Positions 1 to 9,967 of a DNA stretch of 64,000 nucleotides are shown in pieces (the first letter of the stretch is position 1; each line of letters opens with the position of its first letter). The translations under genes were made by a program, and so were the position numbers. The stretch spans positions 62,001 through 126,000 of the forward strand of contig JAPLKL010000014.1 in the NCBI GenBank assembly GCA_026388095.1, given 5' to 3'. This stretch comes from Elusimicrobiota bacterium. GTDB lineage: Bacteria; Elusimicrobiota; Elusimicrobia; UBA1565; UBA9628. The notes below the pieces were generated by a model. It worked only from the letters and a program-made list of their open reading frames with translations. It was not told the origin of the DNA and did no database searches.

Positions 1-1804
1 AGTCTCCGCTCAAAGGGTCCGGGGTGCCGTGGCCGGCGTAGTAGACCACCACCTCGGCCCCGCCGCCCGCCGCCTTGACCATGCGCGGCAGCCAACTCTC
101 GAAGACTTCCTTGAAATCAGTCATCAAAGCGTTCTCGTCGACGAGCACCTTGAGGTGTTCCTTGCTGACGCCCCCGGCCTCCTGCAGGTAGCGGGCCACG
201 GTCTCGGCGTCGTGGCGCGCATTGGCCAGCGGAGCTATCCCGGCGTCGCGATGCTTGCCCACGCCGATGACCACGGCGAAGCGCTCCGGCGCCCGGAAGG
301 CGCTGCTCGGCACCAGGTCCACGTCGACCACTCGCTGCACCGAGGTCGCGGCGCTCTTGAAGGAGAAGGAGAGCCGTTTGATCTGCGCCGGGGCGTAGCC
401 CAGCATCTCGGAGACCCGGATATCCAGGCTCGCCTTGGCCGGCAGGACACTCGGCAATGTGCCTTTGAGGACTATCGTCTCCTCCTGTCCGGGCGCCATG
501 TCGCCCACGGCCCGCCCGTTGCCCAGCAGTTCCACGAGAGGCTTGCTGCCGGCAAGGGCCAGGGCCACGCCCCGGGCCACGCCCGTCCCGGAGTTCTTGA
601 GGCGGACTTTCAAGGCGAGCTCCTTGCCGCCTTCGAGTATGCCGCTGCCGTCGCTGTCCTGGCGGGAGATGTCGTATTCCAGTCTGGGCGGCTGGCGGGG
701 ACCGGCGGAGACGGTGCGCAGGGTCGCCAGCTTGGCGCCCAGGCGCAAGGGCAGGCGCACCGCCGGCTTGCTGAAGAGCGGGTGCTTCTCGCTCAACACG
801 GCGAAGACCGGCAGGTCCAGCGAACCCTTGTAGTGCTTGCTCAACGAAAGCTGGAATGCCGCTTCGCGCGAGCCGAAGGGCGCCAAGTCGCCGAGATCCA
901 CCTGTTCGGGCGCCGCCAGGTTGATGTCCTGGTCCTGGGCCATGAGGCGGACTTTGACCTCGCGGGCTAGGCCTTCCCCTTTGTTGGCCACGCGCAGGCG
1001 CAGGCTGATGGGAACGCCCAGAGCCAGTTCCTGGGCTCCCCTGCCCAGACCGGTGTCCGAGACCTCCAGGTCCGGCGCGGGCAAGGCGGCGGTGGGGATG
1101 ACCAAAAGTATGGGGTCCGCGTCGTAGCCGAGCTCTTCCTTGGCTTCGACGCGCAGAATGAGGTTTCCCCCTGACAAAGCTTCCGCCGCGGAGACCGGCA
1201 CCCGCACGGAGCGCGTCCGGCCGGCGGGAAGGTCGCCGAGCTCCGGGGCCTCGCCCAATTCGACATCGAAGGGGCCGCTCTCCCTCTCCACGAAGAGCGA
1301 GACCGCATGCGCCGGGCCCGTGCCTTCGTTGCGCACGGTCAGGCGCAGGCCAGCGCTCTCCTCGGCGTCGAGCATGTTGTTGCGCTTGGCGCCTTTGGAG
1401 CCGCTGTCGTCGAACTCGGCCGACAAGACCAGTTTGGGCGGGGTCCCGGCCGCGACCTCCTTGAGTTTGGCCCGGCGCCGCTGGGCCTTGGCGATCTCGC
1501 TGTCCAGAGAGCGGCTGGCGGCCAGGGCCTCATCGCGCTCCGCGCAGCGCGGGCCTGCGTTGTAGACCGCCCGCAGCGGGAAAGCCAGGACGTCGAGCAC
1601 CGCGCAGCCGGCGTAGATGGGCAAGGAGATGACGGCCATGGCGGCGCGGGCCCCGCCTTCGCCGGGCGCGGGCAGCTGGGTCATCCACCAGGCCTGGGCC
1701 TTGTTGTAGGGCTTGGGTGGCCGGCACTCGGGGACCTGCACGCCCGCGGCGCGCAAAGAGGAGGCGGCCAGCAGCAGGCCCAGGACCGCGGCCGAGCGCC
1801 TCAT
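1..1804 (-). CDS. Exported caspase-like (peptidase C14) protein, C-terminus outside the window
   Basis: Reading leftward from the ATG at 1804, the frame stays open for 601 codons to the window edge, so the C-terminus is missing. Residues 1-21 form a signal peptide and a hydrophobic stretch follows near residue 45. Then come about three CARDB-like beta domains, recognisable by repeated 'N-x-G-x-G-x-A' turns, which are typical adhesive or ligand-binding modules outside the cytoplasm. The last 110 residues start a C14 caspase fold: the strand 'VVIGVGKHR', the 'NARHDAETV' helix, and the catalytic-histidine segment 'VVYYAGHG'. The catalytic cysteine would lie beyond the window. The ATG overlaps the stop of the upstream adenine deaminase gene (ATGA), so the two are translationally coupled. 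Domain calls rest on motif recognition. Substrate and role are unknown. Confidence 0.8.
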   Translation of the reverse strand, partial: MRRSAAVLGLLLAASSLRAAGVQVPECRPPKPYNKAQAWWMTQLPAPGEGGARAAMAVISLPIYAGCAVLDVLAFPLRAVYNAGPRCAERDEALAASRSLDSEIAKAQRRRAKLKEVAAGTPPKLVLSAEFDDSGSKGAKRNNMLDAEESAGLRLTVRNEGTGPAHAVSLFVERESGPFDVELGEAPELGDLPAGRTRSVRVPVSAAEALSGGNLILRVEAKEELGYDADPILLVIPTAALPAPDLEVSDTGLGRGAQELALGVPISLRLRVANKGEGLAREVKVRLMAQDQDINLAAPEQVDLGDLAPFGSREAAFQLSLSKHYKGSLDLPVFAVLSEKHPLFSKPAVRLPLRLGAKLATLRTVSAGPRQPPRLEYDISRQDSDGSGILEGGKELALKVRLKNSGTGVARGVALALAGSKPLVELLGNGRAVGDMAPGQEETIVLKGTLPSVLPAKASLDIRVSEMLGYAPAQIKRLSFSFKSAATSVQRVVDVDLVPSSAFRAPERFAVVIGVGKHRDAGIAPLANARHDAETVARYLQEAGGVSKEHLKVLVDENALMTDFKEVFESWLPRMVKAAGGGAEVVVYYAGHGTPDPLSGD

Positions 1805-3537
1805 ATAAAGAGGGACACGACCTTGAAGTTCACGGCGTCTATGATGCCGCGGTCCGTGATCTTGAGCTCGGGTATGGGCGGCAAGGTCAGGAAAGACATG
1901 GCCATGTAAGGGTCCTTGAGCCTGGAGCCCATGGAATGCGCCGCGGCGATGAGGCGGTGCAGCTTCTCGCGCACGAACTCCGAGCTGCGGTCGGACATGA
2001 GGCCGGCGATGGGCAGAGGCAGAGCCTCGATGACTTGGCCGTTGGAGGCAGCCACGATGCCGCCCTGCATCTTGACCACCTGGACCGCGGCGGTGTACAT
2101 GTCCCCGTCGTGCACCCCGATGACCACGATGTTGTGCGAGTCGTGCGAGATGGACGAGGCGATGGCGCCTTTCTTGAGGCCGAAGCCTTTGACCAGGCCC
2201 TTGGCGATGCGGCCCGAGGCCATGTGCCGCTCGATGACCGCCACCTTCAGGATGTCCCTGGCCGGGTCCGCGGTGACGAAGCCTCCGTCCGTCTTCACGG
2301 GGCAGACCAGGCTCTTGGTCACGATCTGGTCCGGCACCACGCCGATGACGCGGGCCTTCTTGCCTTCCGCCTTGATGGCGAAGTCCTCGTACTCGATCCA
2401 GCGCACGTTCATGGTGCCGCGGACCTTCCCCTTATAGTCGGTGACGGCAGAAGGCTTGAGCACGCCGTTCTCGGCCACGAGCCTGCCGTCCTTGATGACC
2501 TTGGAGATCTTGAGCTTCTTGAAGTCGTCGAACACGATGAGGTCGGCGCGGTAGCCCGGCGCCACGGCGCCGAGGTCCTTGATGCCGAAGTACTCGGCCG
2601 TGTTGATGCTGGCCATCTGGATGGCGCGGATGGGTTCCACCCCCAGGCGGATGGCGCTACGCACGAGGTGGTCCATGTGGCCTTGGGCGAAGATGTCGTC
2701 GAGGTGCCGGTCGTCCGTGACAAAGAGGCACTTGCGCGAATTCTCGGAGTTGACCAAGGGCAGCAGGGCCTTGAGGTTCTTGGCCGCCGTGCCTTCCCGG
2801 ATCATGATGAACATGCCGGCCCGGAGCTTCTCGCGGGCTTCCTCGACCGTGGTGCACTCGTGGTCGGACTTGATGCCGGCCGAGACGTAGGCGTTGAGGT
2901 CCTTGCCGCTGACCATGGGGGCGTGGCCGTCGATGCGCTTGCCGCGCGCGATGGAGATCTTCTCCAGGACGTCTATGGCGCCGTGGACCACGCCGGGGTA
3001 GTTCATCATCTCGGCCAGGCCCAGGACGCGCTCGTCGTTGAGCAGGAGGCTGAGGTCGTGGCCGGAGAGTTCCGCACCCGCGGTCTCCAGCGCGGTGGCG
3101 GGCACGCAGGAGGGCAGCATGATGTAGACGCCCAGCACCGAGTTGAGGCTGGAGGCGAGCATATAGCGGATGCCGTCTAGGCCGAGGACGTTGGCGATCT
3201 CGTGGGGGTCGGCGACCACGGTCGTGGTGCCGCGGGGGACGATGATGCGGCCGAACTCGGGCACCTTGACCATGGTGCTCTCGATGTGCACGTGGCCGTC
3301 GATGAAGCCGGGGGCCAGGTAGGCGCCGCGCAGGTCGAGGCTGCTCTTGGCCTTGTACTTGCCGAAGCCGACGATGCGGCCCATGTGGATGGCGACGTCG
3401 GTCTTGTGCACGTCGCCGGAAAAGGTGTTTATGACGCGGGCGTTGCGCAGGAGGAGGTCCACGCGGCGCTTGCCGCCGGCGATCTCGATGGTCTCACGGA
3501 TGTCCGACATGGCCTTGTCGATGATGGGATGGAGCAT
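1801..3537 (-). CDS. ade: Adenine deaminase
   Basis: Hydrolyses adenine to hypoxanthine and ammonia for purine salvage in the cytoplasm; a metal-dependent amidohydrolase. The 578-residue length fits the AdeC/YicP family. Visible hallmarks are the metal-binding 'GFIDGHVHIEST' motif, 'VADPHEIANVLG', the central 'GHAPMVSG' and 'KSDHECTT' segments, 'FVTDDRHLDD', and the C-terminal 'ISHDSHNIVVIG' block that is specific to adenine deaminases. An alternative start is the ATG at 3510 (MSDIRETIE); neither start has a strong ribosome binding site. The stop overlaps the start of the caspase-like gene, an unusual partner. Family assignment is firm. Confidence 0.95.
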   Translation of the reverse strand: MLHPIIDKAMSDIRETIEIAGGKRRVDLLLRNARVINTFSGDVHKTDVAIHMGRIVGFGKYKAKSSLDLRGAYLAPGFIDGHVHIESTMVKVPEFGRIIVPRGTTTVVADPHEIANVLGLDGIRYMLASSLNSVLGVYIMLPSCVPATALETAGAELSGHDLSLLLNDERVLGLAEMMNYPGVVHGAIDVLEKISIARGKRIDGHAPMVSGKDLNAYVSAGIKSDHECTTVEEAREKLRAGMFIMIREGTAAKNLKALLPLVNSENSRKCLFVTDDRHLDDIFAQGHMDHLVRSAIRLGVEPIRAIQMASINTAEYFGIKDLGAVAPGYRADLIVFDDFKKLKISKVIKDGRLVAENGVLKPSAVTDYKGKVRGTMNVRWIEYEDFAIKAEGKKARVIGVVPDQIVTKSLVCPVKTDGGFVTADPARDILKVAVIERHMASGRIAKGLVKGFGLKKGAIASSISHDSHNIVVIGVHDGDMYTAAVQVVKMQGGIVAASNGQVIEALPLPIAGLMSDRSSEFVREKLHRLIAAAHSMGSRLKDPYMAMSFLTLPPIPELKITDRGIIDAVNFKVVSLFI

Positions 3538-3570
3538 TATGGTTGACCCCCGCCAGTGGATTCTATCAAA

Positions 3571-3588
3571 TGAGGGGTCAGACCCTCA
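3571..3588. repeat. Short perfect inverted repeat between ade and the HAD-fusion gene
   Basis: A 6-bp perfect stem (TGAGGG/CCCTCA) encloses GTCAGA, followed by an A-rich stretch. It lies in the only gap between two minus-strand genes, 12 nt downstream of a 'TTGACCCCCG' block that also occurs at 5625. The form resembles REP-type palindromes, but two loosely similar sites do not prove a repeat family. It may also act as a weak terminator for the upstream gene. Confidence 0.35.
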
Positions 3589-3629
3589 CAAAGTTCACAA
3601 ACCCGTGCGCGACGGGCTCGATTCCCGGC

Positions 3630-5516
3630 TTAATGCGGCAGCTTCTTGACGACGGCATCCAGGAACTGGCGATGGTCATCCACCTGCACCACTTCCCCCG
3701 CCGCGCCCTGCCTCACCACATCGGCATCCCGCGTCCCAAAGAAGATCCCCTGCGCCCCCGCGCCATGCGCCGCGGCCAGGTCGCCCAGCTCGTCTCCCAC
3801 GTACCACACATTGCCGCCCGCCACGCCCATCGCCTTCATCGCCTCCACGATCGGCTGCGGCGAGGGCTTGAGCTCGCGCGCTTCCGTATGGCCTTGGACA
3901 TAGGAAAAAGCATCCTCGAGGCCCAAAGTCTTAAGCTCCCGCACCAGCTGCTCATGCGGCTTATTGCTCACCACCGCCAGCGGCACCCCTTGCCGTTTGA
4001 GCGCCGCTAAAGTCTCCTTCACGCCCGGCAGAAGCGGATTGAGCGGCTCGCCGCTGCGCTCCTTCTCCCGGCGCACCCGTTCCATGATCGCATAGTAAGT
4101 CGAGTTCACCTTGTCCCTTGAGATCCCAGGGAAGTATCCGTCATAAAAGGCGTCCCGGTCCGTGCGCCACATCCGGTTCGCCTCTTCAAGGGTAGGCGTC
4201 GGCACGCCCAGCTCGCTGAACAGCCGCATGCGGATGGCATCCACAACGCCCCGCTCGTCGACCATAGTATTGTCCCAGTCAAAGAGGACCGCATCAGGCC
4301 TGCGGCTGGTCAGCTTGGAGATAGGGTCCGAAGCCCGGACAGCCTTCTCGGCCTCCTGCAATGACTTCCCGGCGGAGACCTGTCGGTGGAAGGCCCAGGC
4401 GTCCGCCCAGCGCCCGGTCTGAAACGCCAGCTCGTAAGCCGCACCAGCCAAGAAGCCCTTCCAGTAAAGCCCATGCCCCTCGGCCCGCTGCTCGGACCGC
4501 ATCCACTTCTGCCCCTGATCGAAACCAGAGAGGACGCTCTCCGTGATGAAGCCGATCAACCCCTGCCGCAGACCCTCCAGCCCCACCAACTCGATGCCCC
4601 GCAGGATCTCCGTGCCCACAGGCGGGATCTCCATGCCCAACTTCTCGGTCACGTGACCCTCGAACTGCAGCCGGTGCGTGTACTCATGCGCGAAGAGCGC
4701 GCGGTAAAAGGCCGTGAAGGAAGGCATCTTCTCCCAGCCCTTCTTCACGTGCAGATTGATGGACAGATCCTCGCGTTGGGCCACGCCATCCGCCTCAGGA
4801 TGCACGATCCCCGGCAGGAAGTGATGGTACCAGCGCACATCCTGATACGCCGTCTTGGAGGCCACATCCTCTTTTCGGGCCGCTGAAATCGCTTGATTCC
4901 GCAAGCGCGGCTCGACCAGCTCGACCTCATCGCGCACGATCAAAGCCTGCAGAGCCTTGCGCAGATGCAGGGCCTTCGGAGCCGATTTCGCGGCGTCCTC
5001 CAGCCCGGCCAGCACCGCCCCCCTCTCGTCATGGGACATCCCATCGAAGCGGGCCGGCAGCGAAGCCAGGAAGCCGCGAGTCTCCTCGGAGTCCGGAGCG
5101 GACTTGGCGCTCGCCAGGAAAGCCGAGACTTCCGAAGGGAGCTCAGCCTGGGATTGCGGAGGACCCCGGGCGGTCGGGAAAGGCATGGCCGGAGACTGCG
5201 GGATCACTGCTGCCGGGGCCGGCGCGCCCGAGATCGGGACCAGAGGCGTAGGCAAAGCCGCCGGCGCGTTGATGGCCACCACCGGCTTGAGGTCCGGATG
5301 AACCGCCGGGACCAATCCCAAGTTGCCGGAGAGAGTCGTGTTCAGGACGAGGGAAGAGGTGATCCCCTGGCCCACTCCCGGGGTCTGCATGCCGCTGACA
5401 TTCCCGAGGCGCAACTCGCCTACGGGCTCCACAACGACCTTGCTCTGGACCCCGGCCGAGCTCGGCAAGGCCAAGGCCCACAGCAGGCCGAAGAGCATCT
5501 GTCTGCGCCAGCCCAT
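3630..5516 (-). CDS. Exported fusion: zincin-like HEYTH region plus C-terminal HAD phosphatase
   Basis: A 628-residue protein beginning MGWRRQ, with a hydrophobic signal peptide ending near ALPSSAG. The first 150 residues after it are low-complexity and Pro/Ala-rich. Around residue 277 is HEYTH, an HExxH motif as in zinc peptidases, inside a predicted helical region. From about residue 410 there is a complete HAD hydrolase: motif I 'DWDNT' (nucleophile D413, acid D415), motif II 'SNKP', motif III lysine in 'LKPSP', and motif IV 'GDELGD'. The HAD part resembles phosphoglycolate-phosphatase-like enzymes. I prefer the ATG at 5516 because a TATAAA hexamer ends 7 nt before it; ATGs at 5522 and 5582 are in frame. 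Whether the HExxH is catalytic cannot be seen. A HAD enzyme behind a signal peptide is unusual. Confidence 0.8.
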   Translation of the reverse strand: MGWRRQMLFGLLWALALPSSAGVQSKVVVEPVGELRLGNVSGMQTPGVGQGITSSLVLNTTLSGNLGLVPAVHPDLKPVVAINAPAALPTPLVPISGAPAPAAVIPQSPAMPFPTARGPPQSQAELPSEVSAFLASAKSAPDSEETRGFLASLPARFDGMSHDERGAVLAGLEDAAKSAPKALHLRKALQALIVRDEVELVEPRLRNQAISAARKEDVASKTAYQDVRWYHHFLPGIVHPEADGVAQREDLSINLHVKKGWEKMPSFTAFYRALFAHEYTHRLQFEGHVTEKLGMEIPPVGTEILRGIELVGLEGLRQGLIGFITESVLSGFDQGQKWMRSEQRAEGHGLYWKGFLAGAAYELAFQTGRWADAWAFHRQVSAGKSLQEAEKAVRASDPISKLTSRRPDAVLFDWDNTMVDERGVVDAIRMRLFSELGVPTPTLEEANRMWRTDRDAFYDGYFPGISRDKVNSTYYAIMERVRREKERSGEPLNPLLPGVKETLAALKRQGVPLAVVSNKPHEQLVRELKTLGLEDAFSYVQGHTEARELKPSPQPIVEAMKAMGVAGGNVWYVGDELGDLAAAHGAGAQGIFFGTRDADVVRQGAAGEVVQVDDHRQFLDAVVKKLPH

Positions 5517-5523
5517 GTTCATC

Positions 5524-5529
5524 TTTATA
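5524..5529 (-). promoter_or_regulatory. Predicted -10 element (TATAAA) for the HEYTH-HAD gene
   Basis: The hexamer sits 7 nt upstream of the ATG at 5516, so transcription would start at or next to the start codon. There is no Shine-Dalgarno sequence. It is one of several such arrangements in the window. Confidence 0.45.
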
Positions 5530-5729
5530 GTAAGCGTAGCCCCCTGCCCCGCTCCTCGGGAGGGGCCTAGGGCCCACGCCATCTAGGCCCGGGCCTAAGC
5601 CGAAAAGTCAAAAAGTTAAGAAAGTTGACCCCCGGCACCCAGCGGGCCTACCCGCCATAGGCCCCATGCCAAGACCCCCGTTCCCCAACGGCCCAGGCCG
5701 GACCAGCCGCCGCGTGCTACTCTAATCTC

Positions 5730-6269
5730 GTGCTCATAGCCGGATTCCTGGCCGCGGCCGTCGCCGCGGCGCCCGTTCTTGCGCAGGACGCGCTGTCCCG
5801 CGCCGGGGACGCGTCCGCCGTCAGCGTGGCAGCGGCATCGGCGCGTTCGCCGGCTGACGCCAAGGAGCTTGGAGGCACAGCCTTCCAAGGCGGCCAGGTC
5901 GCGCAGACCACGGTCAGCGCCGACGGCCGCGGCCTGCAGCGCTCCAACCTCACTCTCCAGAAGTCCGCTCCCGACACCAGGGCCAAGGCCGCCTCGGTCC
6001 CCGGGCCAATGAAGCTCGCCTCGGCCGGGCCGCCCCTGCCCGGCCCCTTGAGCTTCCTGAGCAAGACCGCGCTCGGGATCGCGGCGGGCGCGGTCACGGG
6101 CTTCGCCGCGGCCTGGCTCTTCACCAAGAAGCATTACGCGGCCGGCGCGGGCGTCGCCGTGGGCAGCATCGTGGGCGCCCTGGTCGCAGGCCCCATCGGC
6201 GCCCTCATCGGCGGGCTCCTGGGCGGCCTGCTCGGACACTCCGCGGCCCCGCTCTTCAAGAAAGGCTAG
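5730..6269 (+). CDS. Exported glycine-zipper membrane protein
   Basis: A 179-residue protein with a GTG start. The N-terminus is a signal peptide (AAAVAAAPVLAQ). A polar, Ala/Ser-rich stretch of about 90 residues follows. The last 60 residues are a membrane-type glycine zipper with repeated G-x3-G spacing ('GAGVAVGSIVGALVAG', 'GALIGGLLGGLLG') and a basic end 'FKKG'. Such zippers pack helices in the membrane of small outer- or inner-membrane proteins. It stands alone between divergent and downstream genes. Specific function is unknown. The start is uncertain: a TCTAAT hexamer lies just upstream of the GTG and there is no ribosome binding site. Confidence 0.75.
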   Translation: MLIAGFLAAAVAAAPVLAQDALSRAGDASAVSVAAASARSPADAKELGGTAFQGGQVAQTTVSADGRGLQRSNLTLQKSAPDTRAKAASVPGPMKLASAGPPLPGPLSFLSKTALGIAAGAVTGFAAAWLFTKKHYAAGAGVAVGSIVGALVAGPIGALIGGLLGGLLGHSAAPLFKKG

Positions 6270-6314
6270 GACGGCTCGGCTTCCCCCCGATATCCCGCCA
6301 GTTCCCTTCTTTGC

Positions 6315-6320
6315 TATACT
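6315..6320 (+). promoter_or_regulatory. Extended -10 promoter (TGC-TATACT) of the ornithine gene cluster
   Basis: TATACT preceded by TGC lies 40 nt before the ATG at 6360. The leader then carries CGGAGG as ribosome binding site. It is the only visible promoter before the run of plus-strand genes from 6360. Confidence 0.5.
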
Positions 6321-6359
6321 GCGTCCTCGATAGGATCATCTCTTTTCGGAGGACATCAC

Positions 6360-7712
6360 ATGCCTGCCAAGAGCCACAAAAAGAACATCATCATCATGGG
6401 CGCCGCCGGGCGCGACTTCCACGACTTCAACGTGTACTGGAAGCACCAATCGGATTATCGGGTCGTCGCCTTCACCGCGGCCCAGATCCCGGACATCGCC
6501 GGCCGGGTCTATCCTAAGGAGCTCACCGGCCCCGACTACCCCAAGGGCATCCCGATCGAGAACGAGAGCGACATCATCGAGCTCATCAAGAAGCACAAGG
6601 TCGACGAGGTGACCTTGGCCTACTCCGACCTCAACCACCTCGACGTCATGCACAAGGTCTCCATCGTGAACGCCGCGGGCGCGGACTTCCGCCTCATGGG
6701 CTGGAAGCAGACCATGATCAAGAGCCGGAAGCCCGTCATCGCGGTCTGCGCCGTGCGCACCGGCTGCGGCAAGAGCCAGACCACCCGCAAGGTCTGCGAG
6801 TACCTCAAGGCCCTGGGCAAGAAGGTCGCGGTCATCCGCCACCCCATGCCCTACGGCGACCTCACCAAGCAGATCTGCCAGCGCTTCGAGAAGCTTTCCG
6901 ACATGGACCTGCACAAGTGCACCATCGAGGAGCGCGAGGAGTACGAACCGCACATCGCCGCGGGCAACATCCTCTACGCGGGCGTGGACTACGGCGAGAT
7001 CCTGCGCCACGCCGAGGCCGAGGCGGACGTCATCCTCTGGGACGGCGGCAACAACGACCTGCCCTTCTATAAGCCCGACCTGCACATCGTGGTCACGGAC
7101 CCGCACCGGCCCGGACACGAGCTGGCCTACTACCCCGGCGAGACCAACCTGCGCATGGCCGACGTGGTCATCATCAACAAGGTCGACACCGCAGAGGCCG
7201 CCAAGGTGGAGCTCGTGGAGAAGAACATCCGCGCCGCCAACCCCCAAGCCAAGATCATCCGCGCCGACTCCCCGGTCACCGTGACCGACCCCGCCTTAGT
7301 CAAGGGCAAGCGCGTGCTCGTCGTCGAGGACGGCCCGACGCTCACCCACGGCGAGATGCGCTACGGCGCCGGACATGTGGCCGCGCGCGCCGCGGGCGCC
7401 AAGGAGATCGTGGACGCCCGGCCCTACGCCGTGGGCTCGATCAAGACCACGTTCGAGAAGTACACCCACCTCACGGACATCCTGCCGGCCATGGGCTATG
7501 GGGACAGACAGATGGATGAGCTGCGCCAGACCATCGACGCCACCCCCTGCGACCTGGTCATCATCGGCACGCCCATCGACCTGACCAAGCTGCTGAAGAT
7601 CAACAAGCCCTCGGTCCGGGTCACCTACGACCTCAAGGAGACCGGCGCGGGGCTGCGCGACAGCGTCGCCAAAGCCGTGCGCGCCAGCGTGGCCAAGGCC
7701 ATGGCCGCCTGA
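6360..7712 (+). CDS. P-loop enzyme of the cyclic 2,3-diphosphoglycerate synthetase family
   Basis: A 450-residue cytosolic protein. An N-terminal Rossmann-like part ('NIIIMGAAGRDFHDFN') precedes a P-loop 'AVRTGCGKSQTTR' near residue 135. A 'DGGNND' segment follows, then the GTPase-like 'VIINKVD' (NKxD). The family is named after the archaeal cyclic 2,3-diphosphoglycerate synthetase, but bacterial members are widespread and their reaction is not established. Here it sits 7 nt before ornithine aminotransferase and near ornithine carbamoyltransferase, so a role tied to ornithine or carbamoyl-phosphate metabolism is plausible (inference). The start is fixed by CGGAGG 10 nt upstream. Confidence 0.85.
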   Translation: MPAKSHKKNIIIMGAAGRDFHDFNVYWKHQSDYRVVAFTAAQIPDIAGRVYPKELTGPDYPKGIPIENESDIIELIKKHKVDEVTLAYSDLNHLDVMHKVSIVNAAGADFRLMGWKQTMIKSRKPVIAVCAVRTGCGKSQTTRKVCEYLKALGKKVAVIRHPMPYGDLTKQICQRFEKLSDMDLHKCTIEEREEYEPHIAAGNILYAGVDYGEILRHAEAEADVILWDGGNNDLPFYKPDLHIVVTDPHRPGHELAYYPGETNLRMADVVIINKVDTAEAAKVELVEKNIRAANPQAKIIRADSPVTVTDPALVKGKRVLVVEDGPTLTHGEMRYGAGHVAARAAGAKEIVDARPYAVGSIKTTFEKYTHLTDILPAMGYGDRQMDELRQTIDATPCDLVIIGTPIDLTKLLKINKPSVRVTYDLKETGAGLRDSVAKAVRASVAKAMAA

Positions 7713-7719
7713 ACCCCCA

Positions 7720-8973
<1,254 letters not shown>

Positions 8974-9004
8974 ACGCCGGCAAAGCCATCATCGGAGGAA
9001 TTCC

Positions 9005-9955
9005 ATGACCAAGAGCAAGCATATGACCAAGACCCGCAAGGACCTCGCCAGCCTCTCCGACGTGACCAAGGCCGAGCTGGAAGCCTGGTTCGACCTGGCG
9101 CTCAAGCTCAAGGCGGAGCAGAAGTCGGGCAAGGCCCACCACATCCTCGCCGGCAAGAACCTGGCCATGATCTTCCAGAAGTCCTCCACCCGCACGCGGG
9201 TCTCCTTCGAGATCGCCATGCGCCAGCTGGGCGGCGGCGGGCTCTACCTTTCCGGCAACGACATGCAGTTGGGCCGCGGTGAGACCATCGCGGACACCGC
9301 CCAGGTGCTCTCGCGCTACTGCGACGGGATCATGGCCCGCGTCTTCGCCCACTCCGACATCACCACGCTCGCCAAGTACGCCAGCGTCCCGGTCATCAAC
9401 GGGCTCTCCGACTACTCGCACCCCTGCCAAGCCGTGGCCGACTACCTGACCGTCCTGGAGCACAAAGGACGGCTCAGGGGCCTGACCTTAGCCTACGTGG
9501 GCGACGGCAACAACGTGGCGCACAGCCTGCTCTTCGGCGGCGCCAAGCTGGGCGTCAACGTGACCATCGTCTGCCCCAAAGGCTACGAGCCGCAGAAGTC
9601 CGTGGTGGACCAGTGCATCGTGGACGGGAGAGAGTCGGGCGCGCGCATCCTGGTCACAGATGACACCGCCGCGGTGAAGGGCGCCGACGTCGTCTACACG
9701 GACGTCTGGGCCAGCATGGGCCAGGAGAAGGAGCACGCGGACCGCGTGCGCCTGTTCAAGGATTATCAGATCAACGCCGGGCTCATGGCCAAGACCGGCA
9801 AGAAGGACACCTTGTTCATGCACTGCCTGCCCGCGCACCGCGGCGAGGAGGTGACCGACGAGGTGGTGGACAGCCCGAACTCCGTGGTCTTCGACGAGGC
9901 GGAGAACCGGCTGCACGCGCAGAAGGCCATCCTGGTCAGCCTGATGGCGAGATAG
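9005..9955 (+). CDS. argF: Ornithine carbamoyltransferase
   Basis: Catalyses ornithine plus carbamoyl phosphate to citrulline, or the reverse in catabolism. It has 316 residues, the usual length. The carbamoyl-phosphate loop 'SSTRTR', '[14 protein letters not shown]' and the ornithine-binding '[11 protein letters not shown]' are all intact. GGAGG 7 nt upstream sets the start. It is third in the run with the P-loop enzyme and RocD. No other arginine gene is adjacent, so the biosynthetic or catabolic direction cannot be decided from the window. Confidence 0.95.
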   Translation: MTKSKHMTKTRKDLASLSDVTKAELEAWFDLALKLKAEQKSGKAHHILAGKNLAMIFQKSSTRTRVSFEIAMRQLGGGGLYLSGNDMQLGRGETIADTAQVLSRYCDGIMARVFAHSDITTLAKYASVPVINGLSDYSHPCQAVADYLTVLEHKGRLRGLTLAYVGDGNNVAHSLLFGGAKLGVNVTIVCPKGYEPQKSVVDQCIVDGRESGARILVTDDTAAVKGADVVYTDVWASMGQEKEHADRVRLFKDYQINAGLMAKTGKKDTLFMHCLPAHRGEEVTDEVVDSPNSVVFDEAENRLHAQKAILVSLMAR

Positions 9956-9967
9956 GAGGGAGGGCCC

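Noticed and set aside
1717-3180. A 487-codon plus-strand open frame opposite adenine deaminase, and similar long frames opposite most genes
   Set aside because: High GC opens the antisense frames. The products are Arg/Gly/His/Ala-rich without motifs, and the opposite strand carries a clear family match.
3594-3625. tRNA T-arm-like stretch (CGGG, CTCGATT, CCCG) in the gap between ade and the HAD-fusion gene
   Set aside because: No acceptor, D-arm or anticodon arm can be placed around it; it is probably chance.
3543-5634. The 10-mer TTGACCCCCG at 3543 and 5625, also present in small-RNA copies A and B
   Set aside because: The first two sites lack the first hairpin, the G5 half of the stem and the TTTCGTG tail, so they are not further copies of the element.
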